Shown: positions 15,376 to 23,247, numbered from the stretch's first letter. The stretch: DNA of 32,898 nt from Oceanospirillaceae bacterium UBA1126 (GCA_002312935.1 DCAT01000022.1:1-32898), one strand, 5' to 3'. Notes: a model not told the origin generated them from the letters alone. A program made the numbers and translations.

Positions 15376-16083
15376 ATTTTAATCCTTAGAGCAGTGCTGT
15401 TTTATATTGGCTTAGGAGTTATCTCTATCGTGGCTTCAACGCTGTTAGTTGTTACCTCCCCAGTGGTAAAGCGTCATTTTAGATTCAAGTTCGTTGGTTA
15501 TTGTAATCGCACAGTATTGCATTGGATGAAAATAACCTGTGGCGTGACCTTCGAAATTAAGGGGTTAAACAATATACCTAAGGATCAACCCCTGGTTGTG
15601 GCCTGCAACCACCAAGGGGATTGGGAAACATTTTATCTTCTGACCATGGGTTTGCCGGTTAGCACAGTCCTTAAACGAGAACTGTTGTACATTCCATTTT
15701 TTGGCTGGGCATTAGCCATGCTAAACCCTATTGCCATAGATCGTAAACGCAAAACCAATGCGTTGAAGCAACTTTCCCAACAGGGCTGTGAACGTTTGGG
15801 TGCAGGTATTTCTGTACTTATTTTTCCTGAAGGCACACGCTGCCCTCCGGGGAAACTAGGCCCCTGTACTAAAGGCGCTGCCATGCTCGCTCACCAAGCT
15901 GGTGTGCCCATATTACCTATAGTACAAAATAGTGGCCATTTATCCCCACCCCACAAATGGCTAAAACACGCAGGAAAAGTGGATGTCAGAATTGGCAAGC
16001 CTATCATTGCTGACGTGACTACAAAAGAGATGCATGCGCAGATGGTTGGTTGGATGACAGAAAATTTAGCAGAGATTTCTTAG
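15376..16083 (+). CDS. plsC: 1-acyl-sn-glycerol-3-phosphate acyltransferase (start ATT 15376 or GTG 15394)
   Basis: Makes phosphatidic acid from lysophosphatidic acid at the inner membrane. An N-terminal hydrophobic helix (LFYIGLGVISIVASTLLVV) precedes NHQGDWETF (HX4D motif I), a KRELLYIPFFGWALAMLNPIAIDR stretch (motif II), and LIFPEGTRCPPGKL (motif III). The frame is open from 15361 but has no ATG, GTG or TTG before GTG 15394, which lacks a Shine-Dalgarno. ATT 15376 has a perfect AGGAGG (15362-15367) 8 bases upstream and would add ILILRA, fitting the usual N-terminus, so I annotate from there. With the GTG the protein is 229 residues. It is the last gene of the moa run. Confidence 0.88.
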   Translation: MLILRAVLFYIGLGVISIVASTLLVVTSPVVKRHFRFKFVGYCNRTVLHWMKITCGVTFEIKGLNNIPKDQPLVVACNHQGDWETFYLLTMGLPVSTVLKRELLYIPFFGWALAMLNPIAIDRKRKTNALKQLSQQGCERLGAGISVLIFPEGTRCPPGKLGPCTKGAAMLAHQAGVPILPIVQNSGHLSPPHKWLKHAGKVDVRIGKPIIADVTTKEMHAQMVGWMTENLAEIS

Positions 16084-16092
16084 TTCGATAAC

Positions 16093-16123
16093 ATTGAATT
16101 ACCACGCAGCGTGGTAATTCAAT
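16093..16123. repeat. 14-bp perfect palindrome between plsC and fabB
   Basis: ATTGAATTACCACG (16093-16106) and CGTGGTAATTCAAT (16110-16123) pair perfectly around CAG. It lies between the convergent ends of plsC and fabB. Neither flank has a T run on the relevant strand, so it is not a standard rho-independent terminator; it could slow polymerase or protect 3' ends in both directions. Confidence 0.75.
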
Positions 16124-16160
16124 CAGTCTTTGCAAGCGCAGAGCTTGGCAACTTGGGTGG

Positions 16161-17378
16161 TTAGGCCACGTACTTAGTAAACACCAAGCTAGCATTAGTG
16201 CCGCCAAAACCAAAGCTGTTAGACATCACTGTAGTTAAACTTACGTTGTCCTGCTTTTTAGTAACAACGGGCATACCATCTGCACCGTCATCTAATTGGT
16301 CTATGTTAGCAGAGGCAGCAATGAAGTTGTTGGCCTGCATTAACAGGCTATAGATGGCTTCTTGTACGCCCGCAGCACCCAAAGAATGGCCTGTAAGTGA
16401 TTTGGTAGAAGTAATCGGTGGGCACTGGTCACCAAATACAGCCTTAACCGCCTTGAGTTCCTGTATGTCACCAGCAGGGGTGCTTGTACCATGGGCATTG
16501 ATGTAATCAATAGGCTTATCAATGGTGCTCATGGCTTGTTGCATGCAGCGCATAGCGCCTTCACCTGAGGGCGAAACCATGTCGTAACCATCTGAAGTGG
16601 CGCCATAGCCAACTAATTCTGCGTATATCTTTGCACCACGAGCTTTAGCATGCTCGAGCTCCTCTAGTACTAGCATACCACCGCCCCCTGCAATGACGAA
16701 TCCATCGCGGTTTGCGTCGTAAGCACGAGATGCTTTTGTTGGTGTTTCGTTGTACTTGCTAGATAATGCCCCCATCGCATCAAACAGCACACTTTGGCTC
16801 CAGTGCAGCTCTTCACCGCCACCAGCAAACACAACATCTTGTTTATTAAGCTGGATCTGCTCCATAGCATTGCCAATGCAGTGTGCACTGGTGGAGCAGG
16901 CAGAGGTAATGGAATAGTTACAGCCTTTAATCTTAAACGGTGTCGCCAAGCATGCAGACACAGTGCTAGCCATAGTGCGCGTAACACGATAAGGACCAAC
17001 GCGACGGAGGCCTTTTTCGCGCATGCCATCTGCAGCTTCTACAACGTTGCCATTAGATGCTCCACCAGAGCCAGCAATTAAACCCGTGCGGGGGTTAGAT
17101 ACCTGGTCTTCTGTTAAACCAGAGTCAGCTATAGCTTGTTGCATAGATAAATAGGCATAAGCGGCAGCGTCACCCATGAAGCGCATAAGCTTGCGGTCAA
17201 TTAAGCTAGCAAAATCTATTTCAACACTGCCAGCAATATGGCTTTTAAAACCCATCTCTTGGTATTCAGGCTGAAAACTGATACCTGATTTACCTGCTTC
17301 TAGGGACGCTAAAACTTCGTCTTGATTGTGTCCAATGCAAGATATAATTCCTAATCCGGTAACGACAACACGTCGCAT
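16161..17378 (-). CDS. fabB: 3-oxoacyl-ACP synthase I
   Basis: Condensing enzyme that elongates the cis-unsaturated intermediates produced by FabA. 405 residues with nucleophile C161 in ITSACSTSAHC, the catalytic histidines in NAHGTSTPAGD and KSLTGHSLGAAG, and the C-terminal SNSFGFGGTNASLVF loop. GSGGASNGNVVEAADGMREKG is typical of FabB rather than FabF. It lies 54 bases downstream of fabA on the same strand, the conserved fabAB operon, and ends near the palindrome at 16093. Confidence 0.96.
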   Translation of the reverse strand: MRRVVVTGLGIISCIGHNQDEVLASLEAGKSGISFQPEYQEMGFKSHIAGSVEIDFASLIDRKLMRFMGDAAAYAYLSMQQAIADSGLTEDQVSNPRTGLIAGSGGASNGNVVEAADGMREKGLRRVGPYRVTRTMASTVSACLATPFKIKGCNYSITSACSTSAHCIGNAMEQIQLNKQDVVFAGGGEELHWSQSVLFDAMGALSSKYNETPTKASRAYDANRDGFVIAGGGGMLVLEELEHAKARGAKIYAELVGYGATSDGYDMVSPSGEGAMRCMQQAMSTIDKPIDYINAHGTSTPAGDIQELKAVKAVFGDQCPPITSTKSLTGHSLGAAGVQEAIYSLLMQANNFIAASANIDQLDDGADGMPVVTKKQDNVSLTTVMSNSFGFGGTNASLVFTKYVA

Positions 17379-17432
17379 AATAGACCTCGTTAATGTGCAG
17401 TTAAATAATGAGCCTTAGGCGCAATTAATAGC

Positions 17433-17948
17433 TTAAAAATCGTCTGTACTAGTAAACAATCCCACCCGTAAATCTTTAGCGGTATAAATTTCTCTGCCAT
17501 CTACTTCCATACTGGCATTGGCAATGCCCATGACTAATTTTCGCTCAATACAGCGCGTAATATCAATTTTGTAAGTTACTTTTTTAGCTGTGGGCAAAAC
17601 TTGCCCAAAAAACTTAACCTCACCACACCCCAGTGCTCGGCCACGGCCTTTGTTACCTTTCCAACCAAGGTAAAAGCCAACGATTTGCCACATAGCATCT
17701 AAACCTAGGCAGCCAGGCATCACTGGGTCAGTTGGAAAGTGGCAGTCAAAAAACCACAGTTCCGGATGAATATCCAATTCTGCAATAATTTGGCCTTTAT
17801 CGTTGCTACCGCCAGTTTCAGAAATGTGAGTAATGCGATCCATCATAAGCATGTTGCCCACAGGCAGGCGTGCGTTGCCTAGGCCGAACATGTCGCCATT
17901 GCCACAGGACAATAGCTCGTCACGGTTAAAGGAAGAAGGTCTGCTCAT
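17433..17948 (-). CDS. fabA: 3-hydroxydecanoyl-ACP dehydratase/isomerase
   Basis: Introduces the double bond of unsaturated fatty acids at the ten-carbon stage by dehydration and isomerisation. The 171-residue protein shows WFFDCHFPTDPVMPGCLGLDAMWQ, placing H70 and D84 exactly at the E. coli active-site numbers. MLMMDRITHI and GCGEVKFFGQVLP are also conserved. It is the first gene of fabAB. The leader contains direct repeats (see 17962-17997) and an extended -10 promoter, suggesting transcriptional control distinct from ispB upstream. Confidence 0.97.
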   Translation of the reverse strand: MSRPSSFNRDELLSCGNGDMFGLGNARLPVGNMLMMDRITHISETGGSNDKGQIIAELDIHPELWFFDCHFPTDPVMPGCLGLDAMWQIVGFYLGWKGNKGRGRALGCGEVKFFGQVLPTAKKVTYKIDITRCIERKLVMGIANASMEVDGREIYTAKDLRVGLFTSTDDF

Positions 17949-17961
17949 GATTATATTTCCG

Positions 17962-17997
17962 TATGGTAACTTTGTAGGTACTAACTATATGGTAACT
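17962..17997 (-). repeat. Direct repeats in the fabA leader
   Basis: The 10-mer AGTTACCATA, read on the minus strand, occurs twice (17997-17988 and 17971-17962), 26 bases apart from start to start. Both copies lie downstream of the predicted transcription start and before the fabA ribosome site. The intervening bases contain a partial third copy, AGTTAGTACC. This looks like a binding site for a dimeric regulator, but no known FabR, FadR or DesT motif is recognised. Confidence 0.45.
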
Positions 17998-18022
17998 AAG
18001 GATAATAACTGATTAATGCAAC

Positions 18023-18031
18023 ATTATACCA
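18023..18031 (-). promoter_or_regulatory. Putative extended -10 promoter of fabAB
   Basis: On the minus strand TGG directly precedes a perfect TATAAT, the extended -10 form TGnTATAAT. No good -35 is seen. Transcription would begin around 18017, giving a leader of about 70 bases that holds the direct repeats. Confidence 0.5.
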
Positions 18032-18034
18032 TTA

Positions 18035-19003
18035 TTAGTTTTGTCGGGCTAAGGCTAGGGTGCATAAATCAATTAAGGACTTTTTATACGCAGAGTCCTC
18101 AATTATTTTAAGGCAGGCAAGGGCGTCTTGGGTTTCTTGTGAGGCCCTCGCTCGGGTATAGTCTAGCGACCCACAGCGGATGAGAATGGCCTGAATCTCA
18201 TTGATGTGTTCACAGCTGCCTTGCCGGATAGATTGACGAATCAGCATGCGCTCGTCATCTGTAGCACAAGCCATGGCATGAATAAGGGGTAAGGTAGGTT
18301 TGCCTTCAGCAAGGTCATCTCCAACATTTTTGCCCATAGTGGCCTCATTACCTGCGTAATCCATAAGGTCATCTATCAGCTGAAATGCAATGCCTAGGTG
18401 GCGACCAAAACGTCTCAAGGCGTCTACTTGTTCAGTGCTAGCGTGGGCTAATTGAGCTCCAGTTTGGCTTGCTGCCTCGAATAACATTGCTGTTTTACCG
18501 AGAATAACATGCAAGTAGTCAGCTTCGCTTACGTCTGGATTTTTGGCGTTAAGTAGTTGCAGAACTTCGCCCTCTGCGATCACGTTAGTTGCGTTGGATA
18601 AGGTGTCCATAACATCTACTTGGCCAATAGCAACTAACAATTGAAAGGCGCGGGAGTATAAAAAATCACCTACGAGTACGCTTGAAGAATTGCCCCATTT
18701 ATTATTTGCGGTTGGTTTGCCTCTTCGCAGGTCGGAAGTGTCTACCACATCATCGTGGAGCAATGTGGCTGTATGGATAAACTCAACCACCACAGCAAGG
18801 GTAATGTGTTGATCTTGCTCGTAGCCACACGCACGAGCTGCAAGTAATACTAATAATGGCCGCAGACGCTTCCCGCCACTTTGTATGATGTATTGGCCAA
18901 TTTTTTCCACTAACGGAACTTGAGAGCTAAGATGCTCAATAATGGCAGCATCAACGGCTGTGAAGTCGTCTTTTACTGAAGTGTATAGGTCGGTAGCCTG
19001 CAT
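18035..19003 (-). CDS. ispB: Polyprenyl (octaprenyl-type) diphosphate synthase
   Basis: Builds the long isoprenoid side chain of quinones from FPP and IPP. The 322-residue protein has the first aspartate-rich motif LLHDDVVDTSDLRRG (D84, D85, D88) and the second, FQLIDDLMDY (D211, D212, D215), plus GGKRLRPLL near residue 43. The divergent arrangement with rplU-rpmA-obgE is conserved across gammaproteobacteria and supports ispB rather than ispA. Final chain length (eight or nine units) cannot be decided. Its own promoter is strong. Confidence 0.95.
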   Translation of the reverse strand: MQATDLYTSVKDDFTAVDAAIIEHLSSQVPLVEKIGQYIIQSGGKRLRPLLVLLAARACGYEQDQHITLAVVVEFIHTATLLHDDVVDTSDLRRGKPTANNKWGNSSSVLVGDFLYSRAFQLLVAIGQVDVMDTLSNATNVIAEGEVLQLLNAKNPDVSEADYLHVILGKTAMLFEAASQTGAQLAHASTEQVDALRRFGRHLGIAFQLIDDLMDYAGNEATMGKNVGDDLAEGKPTLPLIHAMACATDDERMLIRQSIRQGSCEHINEIQAILIRCGSLDYTRARASQETQDALACLKIIEDSAYKKSLIDLCTLALARQN

Positions 19004-19042
19004 AGTTTATGCGGAATCGAATATTGGAAAGTTAAGTGCGAC

Positions 19043-19071
19043 ATGCTAGTGAGCTAGAGGGCAAGTGTCAA
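19043..19071 (-). promoter_or_regulatory. ispB promoter
   Basis: On the minus strand: perfect TTGACA (19071-19066), a 17-base spacer and TAGCAT (19048-19043, 4 of 6), about 40 bases before the ispB start. Confidence 0.65.
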
Positions 19072-19172
19072 GGAAACTGCTACGGGGAGGTGCAGTATTG
19101 CGGGTGGTTTTTTCATGAAGTTAAGTATCTTCGTGCTTCCACTAAAAACCTTAAGATACTGCCTAGATATAC

Positions 19173-19201
19173 TTGTGAAGCGGGGTAAGTTAGCGTAAAA
19201 T
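19173..19201 (+). promoter_or_regulatory. rplU-rpmA promoter
   Basis: TTGTGA (19173-19178, 4 of 6), a 17-base spacer and TAAAAT (19196-19201, 5 of 6). The -10 lies within a small inverted repeat GCGTAA-AA-TTACGC (19193-19206), which might bind a regulator. The predicted leader is about 120 bases. Confidence 0.6.
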
Positions 19202-19331
19202 TACGCCCCCTGTGACTGGTCCAACTTGCTCCCTGTCATATGGCACTTTTAAGAACCACTTGTGGCCCTTAAAGCGCTATTAGCAGCAGGCCTTTTTTTA
19301 GTAGCCGGATCAGCACATATTGGAGAAGAGT

Positions 19332-19643
19332 ATGTATGCAGTAATTGTAAGCGGTGGTAAACAGCACCGTGTAGAAGAGGGTGAAACCCTCAAGCTAGAA
19401 AAACTGAACATTGAAGTGGGCGCTAGCGTTGACTTTGATCGTGTGCTTTTAGTAGTTAACGATGAAGATGTAAAGATCGGTGCTCCTGTTGTTGAAGGTG
19501 CGAAAGTTTCTGCAGAGATCGTATCTCACGGTCGCGGTAAGAAAGTACGCATCATGAAGTTTAAGCGTCGTAAGCACCACATGAAGCAGATGGGTCATCG
19601 TCAGTGGTTTACCGAAGTTAAGATTACTGGCATTAGTGCCTAA
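19332..19643 (+). CDS. rplU: 50S ribosomal protein L21
   Basis: Binds 23S rRNA and contacts L20 in the large subunit. The protein MYAVIVSGGKQHRVEEGE is 103 residues, the normal size, with the basic C-terminal KFKRRKHHMKQMGHRQWFTEVKI block. ATG 19332 is used, with GGAG at 19322-19325; an in-frame TTG at 19320 is ignored. It is followed 17 bases later by rpmA. Confidence 0.98.
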   Translation: MYAVIVSGGKQHRVEEGETLKLEKLNIEVGASVDFDRVLLVVNDEDVKIGAPVVEGAKVSAEIVSHGRGKKVRIMKFKRRKHHMKQMGHRQWFTEVKITGISA

Positions 19644-19660
19644 TCGTAAGGAGATAACCC

Positions 19661-19918
19661 ATGGCTCATAAGAAAGCAGGTGGTAGTACTAATAACGGTC
19701 GCGATTCAGAGTCGAAACGCTTAGGCGTGAAGCGCTTTGGTGGTCAGGCCGTTGCAGCAGGTAACATTCTAGTTCGTCAGCGTGGAACTCATTTCCATGC
19801 GGGTACAAACGTTGGCTGTGGCAAAGACCACACTTTGTTTGCGACCGTAACTGGTACTGTTAAGTTTGTTGTTAAAGGTCCTAAAAACCGCAAGTTCGTT
19901 ACTATTGTACCGGCTTAA
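19661..19918 (+). CDS. rpmA: 50S ribosomal protein L27
   Basis: Its N-terminal tail reaches the peptidyl transferase centre. The sequence MAHKKAGGSTNNGRDSESKRLGVKRFGG is highly conserved, and 85 residues is the standard length. There is no N-terminal cleavage extension of the Firmicutes type. A strong AAGGAG precedes the start. Cotranscribed with rplU and ended by the terminator at 19958. Confidence 0.98.
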   Translation: MAHKKAGGSTNNGRDSESKRLGVKRFGGQAVAAGNILVRQRGTHFHAGTNVGCGKDHTLFATVTGTVKFVVKGPKNRKFVTIVPA

Positions 19919-19957
19919 GGCAAAGAACCTAAAAAGGCCTTAGGGGTCTTTAAAAAG

Positions 19958-19981
19958 AGCCCCGCCTAGCGGGGCTTTTTT
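19958..19981 (+). terminator. Rho-independent terminator after rpmA
   Basis: GCCCCGC (19959-19965) pairs with GCGGGGC (19969-19975) around CTA, extended by an A-T pair and followed by six T residues. It separates ribosomal protein transcription from obgE. Confidence 0.93.
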
Positions 19982-20050
19982 GTGCTCAGCACGAGCGGCA
20001 TGCCGCAGCGCAGTACGCTATTATGTGTGGCGATTTAAATATTACTGATC

Positions 20051-20086
20051 AAGGCGTGGAGCCTTTATCTTGCAGCTTGGGCTGCA
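20051..20086 (+). repeat. Two tandem hairpins before obgE
   Basis: AAGGC/GCCTT (20051-20055, 20061-20065, 5-base loop) and TGCAGC/GCTGCA (20071-20076, 20081-20086, 4-base loop). The second ends one base before the obgE ribosome site (GGAG, 20088-20091), so it could influence translation. A 12-bp palindrome GCGGCATGCCGC is further upstream at 19995-20006. Confidence 0.4.
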
Positions 20087-20096
20087 CGGAGAATGT

Positions 20097-21305
20097 ATGA
20101 AATTTGTTGACGAAAGTAACGTCATTGTGGAAGCAGGTAAAGGCGGCAACGGTTGCTTGAGCTTTCGGCGTGAGAAGTACATTCCTCGTGGTGGCCCAGA
20201 TGGTGGTGATGGTGGTGATGGCGGTAGTATCTATGTAGAAGCTGATGAAACGCTTAATACCTTGGTTGATTATCGCTTTCAGCCCCGCTACCAAGCTCAA
20301 TCTGGTGAGTCTGGCAAGGGTGCTGATTGTACGGGTGGGTCTGGTGAGGACATGACCTTAACGGTTCCTGTTGGCACTACTATTGTTGACCGTGACACAG
20401 ACGAAGTGTTGGCAGACTTAGCTGAAGCAGGTCAAGTAGTAAAGGTAGCTCAAGGTGGTTTCCACGGTTTAGGCAACACTCGTTTTAAGTCTAGTGTGAA
20501 TCGCGCCCCTCGCCAAACCTCTAATGGGTCCCCTGGTGAAAAACGGAACCTGCGTTTTGAACTTAAAGTGTTGGCAGATGTGGGTTTGTTGGGTTTACCT
20601 AATGCAGGAAAATCTACCTTTATTCGCGCAGTGTCTGCCGCCAAGCCTAAAGTTGCTAACTATCCATTTACTACTCTTACGCCTAACCTTGGTGTTGTGA
20701 GTATGCAGCGCCACCGCAGCTTTGTCATAGCTGATATTCCAGGCCTTATCGAAGGTGCTGCAGAAGGCGCAGGCCTTGGTATTCAGTTTCTTAAACATCT
20801 GTCGCGCACCAGTGTGTTACTGCACCTAGTAGACATGGCGCCTTGGGATGATGTTACTCCAGCAGACTCGGCTAAAATCATAGTACGTGAGTTAGAAAAA
20901 TTTAGCCCCGCCTTAGCAGATCGTGAGCGTTGGTTAGTGCTTAATAAGCTTGACTTGGTGCCAGAGGACGAGCGCAAAGAACGCTGCCAGTCTGTTGTTG
21001 ATGCACTAGATTGGAAAGGTCCTGTATATGAGATAGCAGCTATTAATAAACAAGGCACACTTAAGCTTGCTGGTGACATTATGGATTTCATAGAAGAGCG
21101 AAATGAGCGGGCCCTTGCAGATCCAGAATACGCTGCTCAAGAAGAAGAGTTGAAATTACGCTTAGAGCAGGAAGCGCGTGAGCGAGTGCAACAGTTCAAG
21201 TTAGCCCGTCATCAGCAACGTTTAGCCGCCAAAGGTAATGACGACCTTGATGATGATTACGATGACGACGACTACGACGTTGAAGTTGAGTACACCTATG
21301 ACTAG
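20097..21305 (+). CDS. obgE: Obg-family GTPase
   Basis: Essential GTPase linked to 50S assembly and stringent growth control. Domains: glycine-rich Obg fold (MKFVDESNVIVEAGKGGNGC with GGPDGGDGGDGG repeats, about residues 1-158), then the G domain with GLPNAGKST (G1), the VIADIPGLIEGA switch (G3) and LNKLD (G4), then an acidic tail of Asp and Tyr. Length is 402. ATG 20097 is chosen, with GGAG five bases upstream, over an in-frame TTG 27 bases earlier. The tail overlaps the start of proB by 8 bases. Confidence 0.97.
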   Translation: MKFVDESNVIVEAGKGGNGCLSFRREKYIPRGGPDGGDGGDGGSIYVEADETLNTLVDYRFQPRYQAQSGESGKGADCTGGSGEDMTLTVPVGTTIVDRDTDEVLADLAEAGQVVKVAQGGFHGLGNTRFKSSVNRAPRQTSNGSPGEKRNLRFELKVLADVGLLGLPNAGKSTFIRAVSAAKPKVANYPFTTLTPNLGVVSMQRHRSFVIADIPGLIEGAAEGAGLGIQFLKHLSRTSVLLHLVDMAPWDDVTPADSAKIIVRELEKFSPALADRERWLVLNKLDLVPEDERKERCQSVVDALDWKGPVYEIAAINKQGTLKLAGDIMDFIEERNERALADPEYAAQEEELKLRLEQEARERVQQFKLARHQQRLAAKGNDDLDDDYDDDDYDVEVEYTYD

Positions 21306-22422
21306 CGTTCAGGCTGCCGTGAGCGGCCAACGTTGGGTAGTTAAAATAGGGAGTGCTCTGCTAACCGATGATGGCAAGGGGCTTGATAAACAGGCCATTG
21401 CTGGCTGGGTAGACCAGTTAGCAAAACTACGCCAACAGGGTGTGGAAATTGTATTAGTTTCTTCAGGATCTATTGCTGAAGGTATGGTTCGCCTGGGTTG
21501 GGCTCAGCGGCCAAAAGAAATTCATAACCTTCAAGCTGCCGCAGCTGTGGGGCAGATGGGTTTGGTTCAATGTTATGAAGAAAGCTTTTCGCGCCATGGT
21601 ATGCGCACCGCACAAATTCTCCTCACCCACGACGATCTTACCCACCGCGAACGCTACCTTAACGCCCGTGGAACTTTACGTGCTCTGGTAAGCCACAATG
21701 TTATTCCTGTAGTGAATGAAAACGATACCGTAGTTACCGACGAAATTCGTTTTGGAGATAACGATACATTGGGTGCTTTGGTCGCTAATCTGGTAGAAGC
21801 AGATTTGTTGGTGATTCTTACTGACCAAGATGGTTTGTGTGACAAGGACCCGCGCCACCATAACGATGCGAAGTTGTTGTCTCAGGTGCATGCTGGAGAC
21901 CCCGCGCTGATTCCGATGGCGAGTGGATCTGCAGGCGGTTTAGGCAGGGGTGGAATGTTGACCAAAATACAGGCTGCAAAGCTTGCAGCTCGCTCTGGTG
22001 CTAACACTATTATAGCGAATGGGCGCACTGTAGGCGTTTTACAACGTTTGCGCCAAGGAGAAGCTCTTGGCACTCTGTTTGTCCCTGACCAAGAGCCCCT
22101 TTTAGCTCGTAAGCAGTGGCTTGCTGGCCACCTTAAGGCTAAGGGTGAACTGCATTTGGACGCGGGAGCAGCGAAGGTGCTTACAAAACAAGGCAAGAGC
22201 CTTTTGTCAGTAGGGGTAAGTACTGTGAAAGGAGAGTTTACCCGTGGCGATATGGTGTTGATATTAGATGAACATGGTCAAACTATCGCACGAGGATTGG
22301 TCAATTACTCTGCTACTGAAGCTTTAAAAATTGTAGGCCTGGCTAGTGGGTCAATTGAATCTACGCTAGGGTATGTGGCTGAGCCTGAGCTTATTCACCG
22401 CGATAACCTTGTTCTCATTTAA
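21298..22422 (+). CDS. proB: Glutamate 5-kinase
   Basis: First enzyme of proline synthesis, giving gamma-glutamyl phosphate. 374 residues with the amino-acid kinase domain (WVVKIGSALLTDDG, VSSGSIAEGM, NENDTVVTDEIRFGDNDTLGA, and a GLGRGGMLTKIQAA region) and a C-terminal PUA domain starting about residue 280. The ATG at 21298 lies inside the obgE 3' end (8-base overlap), indicating coupled translation. A longer in-frame start inside obgE gives a Thr/Met-rich extension and is rejected. No terminator hairpin is visible after it. Confidence 0.97.
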   Translation: MTSVQAAVSGQRWVVKIGSALLTDDGKGLDKQAIAGWVDQLAKLRQQGVEIVLVSSGSIAEGMVRLGWAQRPKEIHNLQAAAAVGQMGLVQCYEESFSRHGMRTAQILLTHDDLTHRERYLNARGTLRALVSHNVIPVVNENDTVVTDEIRFGDNDTLGALVANLVEADLLVILTDQDGLCDKDPRHHNDAKLLSQVHAGDPALIPMASGSAGGLGRGGMLTKIQAAKLAARSGANTIIANGRTVGVLQRLRQGEALGTLFVPDQEPLLARKQWLAGHLKAKGELHLDAGAAKVLTKQGKSLLSVGVSTVKGEFTRGDMVLILDEHGQTIARGLVNYSATEALKIVGLASGSIESTLGYVAEPELIHRDNLVLI

Positions 22423-22467
22423 TTATTAAACCTACCCAGCCCGTATGGTTAGTTGAGTGGCTGAACT

Positions 22468-23247
22468 TCAAGTCAATATAATCCTTCTCTCTTGCACCAT
22501 TCCATCACCCCCAATTTCTACAATAGATGATGGCATGATGAGCACCCAATTATCTCTTACGCTGTCTAGTGGTTCTGATGCAATCGAGATGCCACCATTA
22601 TCAAGTAGCTTGGATCGATAGAGGGTAGGGCTAAACTTATCAGAAGCATATCGCAGGCCAAATAAATCTTTGCCGTTAGAAATAACTAAAGCGATGCGCA
22701 AAGGCTCACTAATTGACATTTCTTTGCGCATGCGTTCAAGCAAACCAATGACCCTGCCACAAGCAACGTCTATGGAACTTGAAAGGCCAGATTGAAGTAA
22801 AAGTAAAAATAATAATTCTGAATCGGTAGAGCCCTGCTTTGCCTGATATAAGTCATCTGAAAGCAACTGCTCTAAACGCCGTTGCATTTTTTGAAACCCA
22901 CCAATTTGACCATTATGCGCAAAACTCCAGCGTTGATAAACGAAAGGATGGCAATTTGCTCGCATCGTCGTGCCGGTTGTTGATGCTCTTACATGGGCAA
23001 TAAAAAGTTTCGATTTTACTAGGCGGCATAAACTTATAAGGTTTTCATCAGACCAAGCTGGCAAGCAATCTCTATATAAACCAGGTTCACTTTGCGTACC
23101 ATACCATGCAATACCAAATCCATCACCGTTGGTAGACACTTTAGATTCGTAGGCATCTTTACTTTGGGAAAGTAGCGAGTGCTTAGGCGCAGTGACAATA
23201 TTTTCAAGAGGGATTTCTGGTCCAATATAAGCTGCAAGACGGCACAT
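22468..23247 (-). CDS. Class II glutamine amidotransferase (YafJ-like)
   Basis: N-terminal nucleophile (Ntn) hydrolase domain that would release ammonia from glutamine; the acceptor is unknown. The protein starts MCRLAAYIGPE, with catalytic Cys2 exposed once Met is removed, and continues with NGDGFGIAWYG, FIAHVRASTTG, NCHPFVYQRWSFAHNGQI and GSTDSELLFLLLL. At 259 residues it is a stand-alone amidotransferase like E. coli YafJ; EgtC-like proteins share the fold, but no ergothioneine genes are nearby. It lies on the minus strand between proB and rpsT, convergent with proB, a place that in Pseudomonas does not to my knowledge hold this gene. Confidence 0.82.
   Translation of the reverse strand: MCRLAAYIGPEIPLENIVTAPKHSLLSQSKDAYESKVSTNGDGFGIAWYGTQSEPGLYRDCLPAWSDENLISLCRLVKSKLFIAHVRASTTGTTMRANCHPFVYQRWSFAHNGQIGGFQKMQRRLEQLLSDDLYQAKQGSTDSELLFLLLLQSGLSSSIDVACGRVIGLLERMRKEMSISEPLRIALVISNGKDLFGLRYASDKFSPTLYRSKLLDNGGISIASEPLDSVRDNWVLIMPSSIVEIGGDGMVQERRIILT

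Larger units (their letters stand above)
19004..19331. other. Intergenic region with divergent ispB and rplU promoters
   Basis: The longest gene-free stretch, 328 bases. It holds the ispB promoter (minus), the rplU promoter (plus) and an rplU leader of about 120 bases. An 8-bp inverted repeat AGTATCTT / AAGATACT (19124-19131, 19153-19160) has a 21-base loop. A 4-bp GGCC repeat (19264-19267, 19289-19292) followed by seven T residues resembles a very weak attenuator. A 27-codon frame from 19115 has no ribosome site and is not called. Confidence 0.6.

Noticed and set aside
16794..17081. Plus-strand open frame within fabB
   Set aside because: Opposite the fabB coding sequence, with no family resemblance; a shadow frame.
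19115..19198. 27-codon open frame in the ispB-rplU gap
   Set aside because: No ribosome site, and it overlaps the rplU promoter; no recognisable protein.
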